Assembly: GCA_045130235.1 (NCBI GenBank)
Contig: JBGUPJ010000008.1
Span: forward strand, 65,980 to 129,979
DNA length: 64,000 nt
Source: UBA1756 sp045130235
GTDB lineage: Bacteria > Bacteroidota > Bacteroidia > Bacteroidales > WCHB1-69
Reading direction: 5' to 3'
Position 1 is the stretch's first letter. Each line of letters opens with the position of its first letter. Under the pieces are notes generated by a model. It saw only the letters and a program-made list of their open reading frames with translations, was not told the origin of the DNA and did not search any database. The translations under genes were made by a program, and so were the position numbers. This document shows, one piece after another, positions 18,621-27,707 of the stretch.

Positions 18621-19067
18621 TTAGTTTTTTCCGACTGTCAAAGTGATCGTGTATCCGCCTTTTGAGGGTGGAGTGTTGCTCTTTTGTGCGGTTTTGGAGG
18701 TCGTGTAGGTGATGTTCACCGTGGGCGCTTGCGGTGCGGGTGCCAGCCGGAAGTGTATGTTGAGTTTGCAGTTGGCCTTCAGCCGGAAGCCTCTGTTGTG
18801 CGCCTTGCCGTACTGTAGCATGTTCACAATCCGCAAAGCCTCCTCGTTGCACGACGGGCACAACCCCTTGATGATGGTGGCATTCTGCACCTCTCCCTCG
18901 TCGCTCACCTGGTAGGCGACGGCCACGATGCCCTCAATTCGTTGCTTCATGGCATCTTCAGGATATTGGAGATGAGCCGCCACAAATGCGTCCAACGCCT
19001 TCCGCCCGCCCGGATACTCGGGCTTCTCCATGAACTTTTTCGCCTTTTTCGACTTCTTCTCTTCCAT
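18621..19067 (-). CDS. Small TonB C-terminal-like protein
   Basis: About 148 residues. A lysine-rich N-terminus leads into a TonB C-terminal-like fold (EYPGGRKALDAFVAAHLQYP, then IEGIVAVAYQVSDEGEVQNA and NEEALRIVNML). This is the pattern of Bacteroidota energy-transducer C-terminal domains. It lacks any membrane segment or signal peptide, so it is not a complete TonB; it may be a stand-alone periplasmic or cytoplasmic domain protein. The ATG at 19067 is preferred over the in-frame TTG at 19094. The tail after the domain (GGYTITLTVGKN) is short. Function unknown. Confidence 0.7.
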   Translation of the reverse strand: MEEKKSKKAKKFMEKPEYPGGRKALDAFVAAHLQYPEDAMKQRIEGIVAVAYQVSDEGEVQNATIIKGLCPSCNEEALRIVNMLQYGKAHNRGFRLKANCKLNIHFRLAPAPQAPTVNITYTTSKTAQKSNTPPSKGGYTITLTVGKN

Positions 19068-19143
19068 TTTTATCGCCAATTGCTGCACGTACAACTCCTT
19101 TTTATCGCAGTTGTTGTACTATTTGTTTAATAATTATAGATTT

Positions 19144-19152
19144 GCAAAAGTA
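19144..19152 (-). promoter_or_regulatory. Promoter -7 element (TACTTTTGC) for the TonB-like gene
   Basis: Matches TAnnTTTGC on the minus strand about 77 bp before the ATG; divergent from the tRNA-Pro promoter. Confidence 0.55.
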
Positions 19153-19193
19153 GAAAAATTTTCTGTAAAATGCTGGGGTATGAAAAAAAATCG

Positions 19194-19202
19194 TATTTTT
19201 GC
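19194..19202 (+). promoter_or_regulatory. Promoter -7 element (TATTTTTGC) for tRNA-Pro
   Basis: Matches TAnnTTTGC; the tRNA 5' end is 13 bp further on. Confidence 0.65.
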
Positions 19203-19215
19203 AGCCTCAAAACAG

Positions 19216-19288
19216 CGGGGTGTGGCGCAGTTGGTAGCGCGCTACGTTCGGGACGTAGAGGCCGCAAGTTCGAGTCTTGTCACCCCGA
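19216..19288 (+). tRNA. tRNA-Pro (anticodon CGG)
   Basis: A 73-nt cloverleaf: 7-bp acceptor stem CGGGGTG/CACCCCG, D arm GCGC-GCGC, anticodon stem CTACG/CGTAG with loop TTCGGGA (anticodon CGG), T arm GCAAG/CTTGT with loop TTCGAGT, and discriminator A. CCA is not encoded. A T-run follows directly and may end transcription. Confidence 0.93.
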
Positions 19289-19317
19289 CTTTTTTTTGAG
19301 CCTCATTTCCAAAGTAA

Positions 19318-21108
19318 ATGCTTAACAACAAGATCATTTCCATTATCAAACCTTATAAATGGAAATTGCTGCTTGTTGTTTTCGTCAACCTCATCTCCAT
19401 CCTTTTCTCCATCCTTACCATGATGCTCATTGAGCCGTTGGTGAAGCTGATTTTCCAAGGCGAACTCAGCGGATTGAGTGTGATAGGGGAGAAGCTGATG
19501 AAACTGGTCGGCCTTTTTGCCGATTTGAATGCCCCGCGTCGTTCGCTCACCGCCATCATCATCTTTGTGGTGGTGCTTTTTCTGCTTAAAAATTTCTTCC
19601 TCGTCCTTACCCAGTGGATCTTAGCCCCTGTGCGCAGCGATGTCATCCGCACACTCCGAAACCGCATGTACCATAAGGTGCTGATGCTGCCCCTCTCGTT
19701 TTTCTCCGGACAGAAGAAAGGCGATGTGATTTCACGCGCGGTCAATGACACGCAGGAGGTCGAATTTACGGTGTTGAGCGCCTTCCAGACCCTGATTTCA
19801 GCCTTGCTTACCGTACTCATCTACGTGGTCGCCCTCTTCACCATCAGCTACCAGCTCAGTCTGTTCGTGATGGTGTTGCTGCCGATTGCTGGTATATTTA
19901 TTTCTTTGATTAGTAGGTCTTTGCGAAAGAAAAGCAAGGAAATGAAGGTGCAACAGGGACTGATGCTTGCCCATGTGGAGGAGACGATCGCTGGCCTTCG
20001 TATCATCAAGGGATTCAATGCGCAGGGCCATGCCGAAAAACTCTTTACCCAAACCAGTGAGAATTTGGCTGACCTTACGCGGCGCGTCACCCGCCGTGGC
20101 GACCTCGCCTCCCCGATGAGCGAGTTCCTCGGCGTTACAGCGGTGATGATTATCCTCGTGTTCGGTGGCTCGCTGGTGCTCAGCGGCAGTACCACCCTCA
20201 GCGCCCCCATGTTCATCACTTACATCGCCCTCTTCGCCATGATTGTCAACCCCGCCAAAAACATCGGGACGGCCATGGCTAAATACCACCGCGGACAGGC
20301 GGTTCTCGACCGCATCTATGAGGTGTTGGATGCCGAGGAGGTGATCAAGAGTCCGGCCGATGCTACGCAGCTGCGCTCTTTCGAGAAGGAAATTCGCATC
20401 GATGATGTGTCGTTTTCGTACGGCACTGCCGATGTGCTGCAACATATCAACCTCACTATCGGGAAGGGACAGATGGTGGCGGTGGTCGGCGCTTCTGGCG
20501 CGGGCAAATCCACCCTCGCAGACCTGCTGCCCCGCTTCTACGATGTGACCGGCGGCAGCATCTCCATCGATGGAACGGACATCCGTCATTGCGATCTGGA
20601 CTCGCTGCGTTCGCTGTTCTCTATTGTCAGTCAGGATGTTGTGCTTTTCAACGATACGGTGGCTAACAACATTGCCTTCGGTCGTGAGAAGGTGAGTGAG
20701 GAGGAAATCTGGGAGGCCGCCCGCGTGGCCAACGCCGCCGATTTCATCGCCGCCCTGCCCGAAGGCCTCCACACCGCCCTCGGTGACCGCGGCCTCAACC
20801 TGTCGGGCGGACAGCGCCAGCGTATCAGCATCGCCCGTGCCGTGCTGCGCAACACCCCGATTCTGATTCTCGATGAGGCCACTTCCGCCATGGATACCGA
20901 GTCGGAACGCCTCGTGCAGGAAGCCCTCGACCGTGTGATGCAGAACCGCACCACCCTCGTCATCGCCCACCGCCTTTCTACCGTCCGCAACACCGACAAG
21001 ATCATCGTGCTCGACGGCGGCCGCATCGTGGAACAGGGTACTCATGAGGAACTCATGCAGCTCGGGGGCAAATATTCAAAATTAGCAGAAGTAAATAAGT
21101 ATCAATAA
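19318..21108 (+). CDS. MsbA-like ABC exporter (fused permease and ATPase)
   Basis: A 596-residue half-transporter. The N-terminal ~330 residues hold about six hydrophobic membrane segments (type 1 exporter fold). The ATPase domain has Walker A GASGAGKST (about residues 390-398), signature LSGGQRQR (about 499-506), Walker B ILILDEATSAMD and the H-loop IAHRLST. It would act as a homodimer or heterodimer in the inner membrane; lipid A or lipid flipping is likely by family resemblance to MsbA, but the substrate is inferred. The trmB ATG begins 1 bp after its stop codon, so the two are co-transcribed. Confidence 0.9.
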   Translation: MLNNKIISIIKPYKWKLLLVVFVNLISILFSILTMMLIEPLVKLIFQGELSGLSVIGEKLMKLVGLFADLNAPRRSLTAIIIFVVVLFLLKNFFLVLTQWILAPVRSDVIRTLRNRMYHKVLMLPLSFFSGQKKGDVISRAVNDTQEVEFTVLSAFQTLISALLTVLIYVVALFTISYQLSLFVMVLLPIAGIFISLISRSLRKKSKEMKVQQGLMLAHVEETIAGLRIIKGFNAQGHAEKLFTQTSENLADLTRRVTRRGDLASPMSEFLGVTAVMIILVFGGSLVLSGSTTLSAPMFITYIALFAMIVNPAKNIGTAMAKYHRGQAVLDRIYEVLDAEEVIKSPADATQLRSFEKEIRIDDVSFSYGTADVLQHINLTIGKGQMVAVVGASGAGKSTLADLLPRFYDVTGGSISIDGTDIRHCDLDSLRSLFSIVSQDVVLFNDTVANNIAFGREKVSEEEIWEAARVANAADFIAALPEGLHTALGDRGLNLSGGQRQRISIARAVLRNTPILILDEATSAMDTESERLVQEALDRVMQNRTTLVIAHRLSTVRNTDKIIVLDGGRIVEQGTHEELMQLGGKYSKLAEVNKYQ

Positions 21109-21109
21109 T

Positions 21110-21781
21110 ATGGCTAAACATAAACTCCAGCGTTTTGCAGAAAACGAAACTTTCACCAATCTTTTCCAACACCAGAACTATGATGTCCGCAACGACGCTT
21201 TCCCTCTGAAAGGGAAGTGGGGGCAGGACTATTTCCATAACGACCACCCGATAGTGGTGGAGGTGGGTTGCGGCCGTGGCGAATATACTGTGGCCATGTC
21301 GCGCGCCTTCCCCGACAAGAACTTTGTGGGCATGGACCGCAAGGGTGCCCGTCTATGGCGAGGCTGCAAGGATGCCACCCTCGAAAACCTCACCAATGCC
21401 GCTTTCATCCGTGGCCAGATTGATGATATTGACCGCTATTTCGCCCCCGGAGAGGTCTCCGAAATTTGGGTCACCTTCCCCGACCCGCAGCCCAAGAAAG
21501 CCCGTCGCCGGCTCGTCTCCCCCAACTTTGTGGAACGCTACCGCCATGTGTGGGGCGAAACCGGTGTGCTGCACCTGAAAACCGACAGCCGTCTGCTGTA
21601 CGAGTACCTGCTGGAAACTGCCGCCGAAGAGAACTGGCGCATTACCGACAACATCGAGAACGTGTATGCGCAGACTGGTTATCCCTTCCTGACGGAAATC
21701 CAGACTTTCTACGAGAAAAAATGGTTGGAAGAGGGAAGCCTTATCTCCTATATACGGATTGAGGTGGACAATCGTAACTAA
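21110..21781 (+). CDS. trmB: tRNA (guanine-N7)-methyltransferase
   Basis: A 223-residue SAM-dependent enzyme that makes m7G46 in the tRNA variable loop. The SAM motif VEVGCGRGEYTVAMSRAFPD lies at about residues 50-69, and the TrmB-specific VTFPDPQPKKARRRL follows at about 120-134. It begins 1 bp after the ABC exporter stop and overlaps the convergent LtaS-like gene by 4 bp at the end. Confidence 0.95.
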   Translation: MAKHKLQRFAENETFTNLFQHQNYDVRNDAFPLKGKWGQDYFHNDHPIVVEVGCGRGEYTVAMSRAFPDKNFVGMDRKGARLWRGCKDATLENLTNAAFIRGQIDDIDRYFAPGEVSEIWVTFPDPQPKKARRRLVSPNFVERYRHVWGETGVLHLKTDSRLLYEYLLETAAEENWRITDNIENVYAQTGYPFLTEIQTFYEKKWLEEGSLISYIRIEVDNRN

Positions 21782-23721
21782 TCAATTTTCAGTCTGTTGT
21801 GTAAAAGACCGCAGGTGTACTGCTGGATGACCGCTTTCATGAGCGTTTCGTACTCGCTAAACTGAGGGATGGCATCGGAGTTGATGGCTCTGCTCCCTTG
21901 TTCTTTTTCCAAATCCCAAATTCTCAATATCTTATCTCCATCAAACTCAATAAGATAGTGGGAAATGTAAAATTGGTAAGTGTCGGAAAGACAGTTGATG
22001 GCAAAGCGTGGTGTGGAACTGTCAAACACGTTGTTGCCGAATGAAACGAAGGACCCGCTGAAGCCGCAGTAGCCGAAAATGGAGGGCATAATGTCTAATT
22101 GCTGCATCATCTCATCGGAGTGGAAAATCTCCTGCTGCGCTGGGTGGAAGAAAATCATCGGGATAGAATAGCGATGCTTTTGGTAGTCCACCTCGTCCGC
22201 ACCGTCGAAGTTGGTGTGGTCGGCAGTGATGACAAACAGGGTGTTTTGATACCAATCTGTTTGTGAGACTTTGGCGAAAAACTGTCGCAATGCCTCATCG
22301 GCGTAAGCCACTGTATGCTGCATCGGAAAGTCGCCTTGGGTCACCTTGTTGTCGTATTCGGCAGGTACTTTGAACGGATGGTGCGAAGAGAGGGTGAAGA
22401 TGGTGGCGAAAAAGCGTCCGTCGATCTGATCCAGCTGGTCGGCGACATAGTTCAGGTACGGCACATCCGGCAGCCCCCAGCAACCGTCGAAGTCGCGCTT
22501 GCTGTTGGGGTACTCGTCCATCCCATAGTAGTGGTCAACCCCTTCGATGTGGCTCATACGGTCGAAACTCATGGTGCCATTGAGGCCTCCATGGTAAAAA
22601 TGGGTTGACATTCCCTGCTTTTTGAGCACAGGCAGTGGGTAGCTGACATAATTGGTCGCATATTGCGTCTGGCAGAAGGGTTTGGCCATCAGTGAGGGGA
22701 TTCCGCCCAAAATAGAGGAGACGGCTTCGATGGAATGCTGTCCGTTGGCCATGCCGCGGAAAGTGATGCTTTGTCTCGCCAAACTGTCCAAAAACGGTGT
22801 GTAACCAGCCAACGATTGGGGTTCGTCGGCCATGTAAGAGCTGTATTCGCTGGAGATTCCTTCCAAAATGATGACTACAACATTGTCTGTTTGCTGTGGT
22901 ATAAAATACTGATTGTCAAATGTTTCTCTTTTTACAGGAAATTCTCGGTCACATACTTCATCTGAAAAATACCTGTGTTCAACCAGCTTTTCGCTTTGTA
23001 TGGTGTTGATGAGAGAAAAGGGTGAATTGAGAATTAGAGCTGCATATTCCACGCCACCGTATTCACCTGCGGAAGCTATGGTGAGCGGGCGTAATTGAAA
23101 TCCTCCTCGCGCACCCAGCACCATGGCACTCAGCAGGAACACTCTGATGACAATTTGTACAATGATGGCTTTCCCTTTTTGTACAAATTCTTTATAATCA
23201 ATAAATTTTGAATAATATACAATCGCCATCATCAACAGCACAAAACCGAGGAAGATGAAAATCATATAGTAATAGTCGCGGAGAAACACCGGCAGCAGTG
23301 ATCCGAAGTTTCCAGTCTCACCGATAAAACTGAAAATGTCGAAAGTCATTCGGCGCATAGAAAAAGGATAGTAGCACGTGTCAATCAGGTTGGCAAGTAT
23401 GGCGATGAGATTGATGACAATGAAATAGATGTTGCCAATCTTACGGCATTTTGGGGTGCCTACAAACTTAAAGGGCAAGAGCAGTAGCAGAAAATAGGGC
23501 GCATTAAAGATAATGATGGACACCAAATCGAAGCGGATGCCAGCAAAAAAATAGAATGCTCTCGCTTCAGGGAAATGCGGAAGGTTGAACAGGAAGAAAA
23601 CCAGTCGGCACAGACTGTAAACAACTATCAAGCACGTAGTTAAATATGCAATATGCAGTAGGGGAGAGTGCAGATAGGTCTTTTTTTGTAAGAATGGTTG
23701 AAGGAAAGCGGGTGTCTTCAT
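21778..23721 (-). CDS. LtaS-like sulfatase-fold membrane enzyme
   Basis: A 647-residue inner-membrane protein with about five hydrophobic segments in the first 220 residues and a periplasmic alkaline-phosphatase/sulfatase domain. Visible active-site blocks are VVIILEGISSEY (metal-binding E), QHSIEAVSSILGG (probable serine nucleophile position) and ITADHTNFDGADE (metal-binding D and H). The family includes lipoteichoic acid synthase and enzymes that add phosphoglycerol or phosphoethanolamine to membrane glycans. In a Gram-negative organism lipoteichoic acid is not expected, so the acceptor is unknown; modification of a surface glycan or lipid is inferred. Its start overlaps the preceding gene by 4 bp, so it closes the rnfB-to-ltaS run. 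Confidence 0.85.
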   Translation of the reverse strand: MKTPAFLQPFLQKKTYLHSPLLHIAYLTTCLIVVYSLCRLVFFLFNLPHFPEARAFYFFAGIRFDLVSIIIFNAPYFLLLLLPFKFVGTPKCRKIGNIYFIVINLIAILANLIDTCYYPFSMRRMTFDIFSFIGETGNFGSLLPVFLRDYYYMIFIFLGFVLLMMAIVYYSKFIDYKEFVQKGKAIIVQIVIRVFLLSAMVLGARGGFQLRPLTIASAGEYGGVEYAALILNSPFSLINTIQSEKLVEHRYFSDEVCDREFPVKRETFDNQYFIPQQTDNVVVIILEGISSEYSSYMADEPQSLAGYTPFLDSLARQSITFRGMANGQHSIEAVSSILGGIPSLMAKPFCQTQYATNYVSYPLPVLKKQGMSTHFYHGGLNGTMSFDRMSHIEGVDHYYGMDEYPNSKRDFDGCWGLPDVPYLNYVADQLDQIDGRFFATIFTLSSHHPFKVPAEYDNKVTQGDFPMQHTVAYADEALRQFFAKVSQTDWYQNTLFVITADHTNFDGADEVDYQKHRYSIPMIFFHPAQQEIFHSDEMMQQLDIMPSIFGYCGFSGSFVSFGNNVFDSSTPRFAINCLSDTYQFYISHYLIEFDGDKILRIWDLEKEQGSRAINSDAIPQFSEYETLMKAVIQQYTCGLLHNRLKID

Positions 23722-24668
23722 GGTCTGTTGGGTTGGGTATAACGTGGGCGTAAAGCTTCCATTTCTTCAATGAACTTTACAAAATTTTCGGGGATGAGCA
23801 CCTCGTCCTCATTCGACAGGCGGTACTCTTTGGCATAGTCCAGAAACTTGAAGGCCAGATCGGGATGTTTTCGCTCCCATGCTACTTTCGCAATGGTGAG
23901 ATATGATTCGTAAATTCCTGATTTTGACCGAATAAGGCCATGGTAATAATCATCATTGCAATAGGAGGAAGGTAAGTCGTGACAAAAAGTTTCCAAGGTT
24001 TCAAACAACTCCAATGCGTCGGCCTCGTGCCCGGCTTTCACCAATGCATCGCCAGTTTCATAAAGATCTTGGTAAAAAATGAGGTTGAAATCCGATAGCG
24101 CATTTTCCTGTTCGCGGTTCAGGGGAGCTTCATGGTAGAGAATGCGCAGGGTGGCGAGGCACTCGTCGTAATGTTTCTGCGCAAAGTCGAGTTGCAGTTT
24201 CAGAATGAGCGCGTCGGCTTCCGTTCGGTTGAATTGCAACGACCGGTCGAGATAGTACTCGCACATCGCGGTGTCGCGGTAGGCAAGCTCCTCCAGAGCT
24301 TTGTTATAGAAGAGAGTGTCCACCCGCCGGCGCTGCACCTCCAGCCGCTCGTTCAGTTCCTGCAGTTTGTACTCCAATGCCTTGCTCTGATGTAGGGTGG
24401 AAAAAAAGTCGATCTGTGGACAGAAATGCAAGTTGGGGAGAAATTCATCCTGGAAAATCTTTATGGAATCGAGCATCTCCTGAACGAAAATGTAGTGCAA
24501 CGAAATGATTTCTGGATCTTCTGTGTTGATATGGGAACTTCGTTCTTCAATGCGCTGTGTGAATCCCTTTGCCTTATCGCAGTCAATGCTTTGTGCCGAC
24601 GCACAAAAAAAAGCCATTGCACAAAATAGGGCAATACACGTTCGGATGATGAGGGAGGATAGACGCAT
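23718..24668 (-). CDS. Secreted helical protein of unknown function
   Basis: A 316-residue protein with a signal peptide (about 1-25, ending FCASAQS). The rest is predicted mostly helical, with alternating hydrophobic and acidic residues and TPR-like stretches (AYRDTAMCEYYLDRSLQFNR; EADALELFETLETF). No catalytic motif was recognised. It overlaps the downstream LtaS-like gene by 4 bp and follows the thioredoxin lipoprotein by 2 bp, so all three should be translated from one mRNA. A periplasmic scaffold role is only a guess. Confidence 0.7.
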   Translation of the reverse strand: MRLSSLIIRTCIALFCAMAFFCASAQSIDCDKAKGFTQRIEERSSHINTEDPEIISLHYIFVQEMLDSIKIFQDEFLPNLHFCPQIDFFSTLHQSKALEYKLQELNERLEVQRRRVDTLFYNKALEELAYRDTAMCEYYLDRSLQFNRTEADALILKLQLDFAQKHYDECLATLRILYHEAPLNREQENALSDFNLIFYQDLYETGDALVKAGHEADALELFETLETFCHDLPSSYCNDDYYHGLIRSKSGIYESYLTIAKVAWERKHPDLAFKFLDYAKEYRLSNEDEVLIPENFVKFIEEMEALRPRYTQPNRP

Positions 24669-24670
24669 TA

Positions 24671-25213
24671 TTACGACAGCAGTAAATCTTTGATGACCTG
24701 TTCGAGTTGTTGTTTCGACATTGCACCATCAATTCTCTTGGGCTGCTGACCGGGCTTTACGAAGATAAGCACCGGGAGACTTTGAACTTTAAAAATGGCA
24801 GCCACATTAGGACATTTGTCAACATCGACTTTGTAAATGGCAATTTTGTCGGAATATTGTTGTGCAAAATCCACCAGATAGGGGGCTATTTCGGCGCAAT
24901 ATCTGCACCATCCGGCCGAAAAGTTGATGATGGAGGGACGTTTGCATTTGAAACCGTAACGGGCTCCGTCAAATTCACATACCTCTTCCTCAAATCGTTT
25001 CTCATCCACCACCTGTACCTTCGAGTAGTCAATTTCTGCTTTCGGCTGTCCTATCGTATTGGGCGTTTCAGCCTTTTCTTCTGTGGACTGCTCTTTGACA
25101 GTTTCTGTCTTTGTCTTTGCGGTGGATTCCCCTTCCTGTTTCTTGCTGCAGCTGAAATTGAGCAGGATAACGATGGATAAGATGATAGTGAAAAGGCGTG
25201 ACGCAGTCTTCAT
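24671..25213 (-). CDS. Thioredoxin-like lipoprotein
   Basis: A 180-residue lipoprotein: signal sequence with probable lipidated C22 in LLNFSC. A lysine/glutamate/threonine-rich linker leads to a thioredoxin fold from about residue 75. The active site is WCRYC (in AGWCRYCAEIAP), and the cis-proline region is QSLPVLIFVKPG. It probably acts as a periplasmic thiol-disulfide or cytochrome/cofactor maturation factor. It starts 6 bp after the rnfC stop, so redox support of the Rnf complex or of the downstream secreted proteins is a reasonable inference. Confidence 0.85.
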   Translation of the reverse strand: MKTASRLFTIILSIVILLNFSCSKKQEGESTAKTKTETVKEQSTEEKAETPNTIGQPKAEIDYSKVQVVDEKRFEEEVCEFDGARYGFKCKRPSIINFSAGWCRYCAEIAPYLVDFAQQYSDKIAIYKVDVDKCPNVAAIFKVQSLPVLIFVKPGQQPKRIDGAMSKQQLEQVIKDLLLS

Positions 25214-25219
25214 GGAAAC

Positions 25220-26617
25220 CTATTTGGCCTGGTTCTGGGCGGCGCGGGCACGGATCATCGCACCGGTCTTGTTCTTGCCCACCCGCACGTTGTCGAGAAG
25301 CGGACGGTTGGCGGGACAGGTGAACTGGCAGCATCCGCATTCGATGCAGTTCATGATGCCCTCTTTCTCGCAGTCCTCGAAGCGCATGTTTTCTGAAAGG
25401 GCGTGCAGGCGGTACGGTTCCAGCCCCATAGGACAGGCCTCCACGCACTTGCCGCAGCGGATACAGTTGCTGATCGGGCCGCGCTTGGCGTCCTTCTCGC
25501 GGATGAACAGCAGGCTCGACATCCCCTTGACGGCGTATGCGCCGAGGTTGGTGATGGCCTTGCCCATCATCGGACCGCCGGAGATGATCTTGCCGGTGTC
25601 TTCCGGAATGCCCACAGCGTCCATCACAGCTTGGATGGGCGTGCCGAGACGGAGGTGGAAGTTGCGGCACTTGTCGGCGGGTACCGACTTGCCCGAAACC
25701 GTGGTGAAGGTCTGCACGATGGGCATGTTCTTCTGCACGGCCTGGTAGATGGCGTAGGTGGTGGTGAGGTTGTTGACGATACAGCCTACTGAAATCGGGA
25801 GCGCGCCGTTGGGTACGCTGCGGCCTGTGATGGCCTTGATAAGCTGTTTCTCAGCACCTTGCGGGTATTTGATGCGGAGGGGCTGCACCTTGATTTTCGG
25901 ATGCCCCTTGGCGGCCTCCACCAGTCTGGCGGTGGCTTCCGGCTTGTTGTCCTCGATGCCGATGATGGCCTGGTCGGCGCCCGATGCGATGAGGGCGGCC
26001 TCAATGCCGATGATACACTCCTCGGCATGCTCAATGGCCATACGGTTGTCGGTGGAGATGTAAGGCTCGCACTCGGCGGAGTTGATGATAAGGTACTCGC
26101 ATTTCTGCTCGGGCTTGAGCATGTATTTGATGTGGGTGGGGAAGCAGGCGCCGCCGAGTCCCACAATGCCTTTGTCCTTCATGCGGGCGATAATCTCGTC
26201 CTTGCTGAGCTTGATCTCGCTTACGATGTCGGGAGTGGTGTCGATGTCCTCCATCCATTCGTCGCCCTCGCGGTCGATGACGATGGCGGGCTTCTTATAA
26301 CCGCTGATGTCGGCAATCATGTCCACGCGATTCACTGTTCCGGAGATGGGGGAGTGGATGTTGGCGCTCACAAAGCCGCTGGGCTCTCCAATGAGCTGTC
26401 CCACCTTCACTTTGTCGCCTTTCTGTACGATGGGTTTGGAAGGAGCGCCGAGGTGCTGCGTCATATATACAACAGCCTGATCGGGGAGCGGGAACTCCTC
26501 AATGCACTGGTTGTGAGCAATTTTGTTGGCCTCCGGGTGTACACCTCCCATGTGGAAGGTTTTCTTACCCAGGGCTTTCACTTCTTGTTTGAGTTCGTTT
26601 GAAATTTCGGTGGACAT
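25220..26617 (-). CDS. rnfC: Rnf electron-transport complex subunit C
   Basis: A 465-residue peripheral subunit of the Rnf ferredoxin:NAD+ oxidoreductase, which couples electron flow to ion pumping. The NADH/FMN-binding region (GDKVKVGQLIGEPSGFVSA and GLGGACFPTHIKY) is followed by two 4Fe-4S motifs, CIRCGKCVEACPMGLEP (about 387-403) and CIECGCCQFTCPANRP (about 425-440). Length matches the family. It follows rnfB by 65 bp. The usual next genes rnfD, rnfG, rnfE and rnfA are replaced by the thioredoxin lipoprotein gene. Confidence 0.95.
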   Translation of the reverse strand: MSTEISNELKQEVKALGKKTFHMGGVHPEANKIAHNQCIEEFPLPDQAVVYMTQHLGAPSKPIVQKGDKVKVGQLIGEPSGFVSANIHSPISGTVNRVDMIADISGYKKPAIVIDREGDEWMEDIDTTPDIVSEIKLSKDEIIARMKDKGIVGLGGACFPTHIKYMLKPEQKCEYLIINSAECEPYISTDNRMAIEHAEECIIGIEAALIASGADQAIIGIEDNKPEATARLVEAAKGHPKIKVQPLRIKYPQGAEKQLIKAITGRSVPNGALPISVGCIVNNLTTTYAIYQAVQKNMPIVQTFTTVSGKSVPADKCRNFHLRLGTPIQAVMDAVGIPEDTGKIISGGPMMGKAITNLGAYAVKGMSSLLFIREKDAKRGPISNCIRCGKCVEACPMGLEPYRLHALSENMRFEDCEKEGIMNCIECGCCQFTCPANRPLLDNVRVGKNKTGAMIRARAAQNQAK

Positions 26618-26682
26618 ATCGTTGGTTTTATTGTCTCTTTTAATATTGAATAATAAATGATGATGGGTAAAAAGATGACCGA

Positions 26683-27591
26683 TTAGGCCTGTGCGGCGGG
26701 TGCGTCAACGGCCGCTTTCTCAGCGGGCTTCTCTGCCGGTTTGGCTGCCGGAGCTGGGAAGTTGACCGCCACAATGGCGTTCTTTGGACATTCGGCCACG
26801 CATTTCTTGCACATCTTGCACTTGGTGAAGTCGATGTAGGCGAGGTTGTTCTCCACGGTGATAGCCTCGAAGGGGCACACCTTGGCGCACTTGCCGCAGC
26901 CGATACAGGCGGCCTTGCAGTTCTTCATGGCCACCGCACCCTTCTCCTTGTTGTTGCATGCCACATACACGCGGCGGTTCTTGGGACCTTTGTGGCGAAT
27001 CTCGATGACGGTACGCGGACAGGTCTTGGCGCACACGCCGCAGCCCACGCACTTCTCCTCATCCACCACAGGCAGTTTCGTCGCCGGGTCGATGGTGATG
27101 GCCCCGAAGTTGCAGGCCTTCACGCAGTCGCCGCAGCCGAGACAGCCGTTGGGACAGAGGCCTTCGCCGGCGTACAGACTGTTGGCGAAGAAGCAGGAGA
27201 TCTCGGAGTCATAGCTCACCTTGGCGGGCGAGTTCTCGCACGAACCCTGGCAGCGCACTACCGCCACTTTCGGGGTGCTGTCGGCTGCCTCGATGCCGAG
27301 GATGGCGGCAATCTGGTCGTTCTTCTCTTTCGGTGTTCCGGGACAGCTGCATCCTTCCATGGTGCCGCGTGCCACCATCGTCTCCGCCAGGTTGCGGCAG
27401 CCTGCAAAGCCGCATCCGCCGCAGTTGGCGCCGGGCAGCAGGTCGCAAATCAGGTCGATGCGGGGGTCTTCCTCAACATGGAACTTCTTGGCAATGAAGA
27501 ATAAAACAATAGCGGCCACAATGCCGACAATGCCTAAAATCAGCGCGGCTTTCCATAGCACACTCCAATCTACTGCAAGTAAAACACTCAT
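26683..27591 (-). CDS. rnfB: Rnf electron-transport complex subunit B
   Basis: A 302-residue membrane-anchored ferredoxin-type subunit. One N-terminal membrane helix (about 10-33) is followed by the RnfB-specific cluster motif LPGANCGGCGFAGC (about 48-61), and then several 4Fe-4S motifs (CLGCGDCVKACNFGA, CVGCGVCAKTCPRTV, CIGCGKCAKVCPFEA, CKMCKKCVAECPKNA). The C-terminal tail is alanine/proline/lysine-rich. It passes electrons from ferredoxin to the Rnf core. A promoter element lies 35 bp upstream, so rnfB is the first gene of the run. Confidence 0.95.
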   Translation of the reverse strand: MSVLLAVDWSVLWKAALILGIVGIVAAIVLFFIAKKFHVEEDPRIDLICDLLPGANCGGCGFAGCRNLAETMVARGTMEGCSCPGTPKEKNDQIAAILGIEAADSTPKVAVVRCQGSCENSPAKVSYDSEISCFFANSLYAGEGLCPNGCLGCGDCVKACNFGAITIDPATKLPVVDEEKCVGCGVCAKTCPRTVIEIRHKGPKNRRVYVACNNKEKGAVAMKNCKAACIGCGKCAKVCPFEAITVENNLAYIDFTKCKMCKKCVAECPKNAIVAVNFPAPAAKPAEKPAEKAAVDAPAAQA

Positions 27592-27625
27592 TTTTTTATC
27601 TTTTTAGTCTTTTAAATTTCAGAAA

Positions 27626-27634
27626 GCAAAAATA
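27626..27634 (-). promoter_or_regulatory. Promoter -7 element (TATTTTTGC) for rnfB
   Basis: Matches TAnnTTTGC on the minus strand, 35 bp before the rnfB ATG. Lies in the 116-bp gap after the C10 peptidase gene. Confidence 0.6.
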
Positions 27635-27707
27635 CTACTTTTTTTCTTTGTCTGTGTGCCTTTGGAGGATTTTTTTTCAGATTTCTCCTCATTGTGGGCG
27701 TCAAGCC

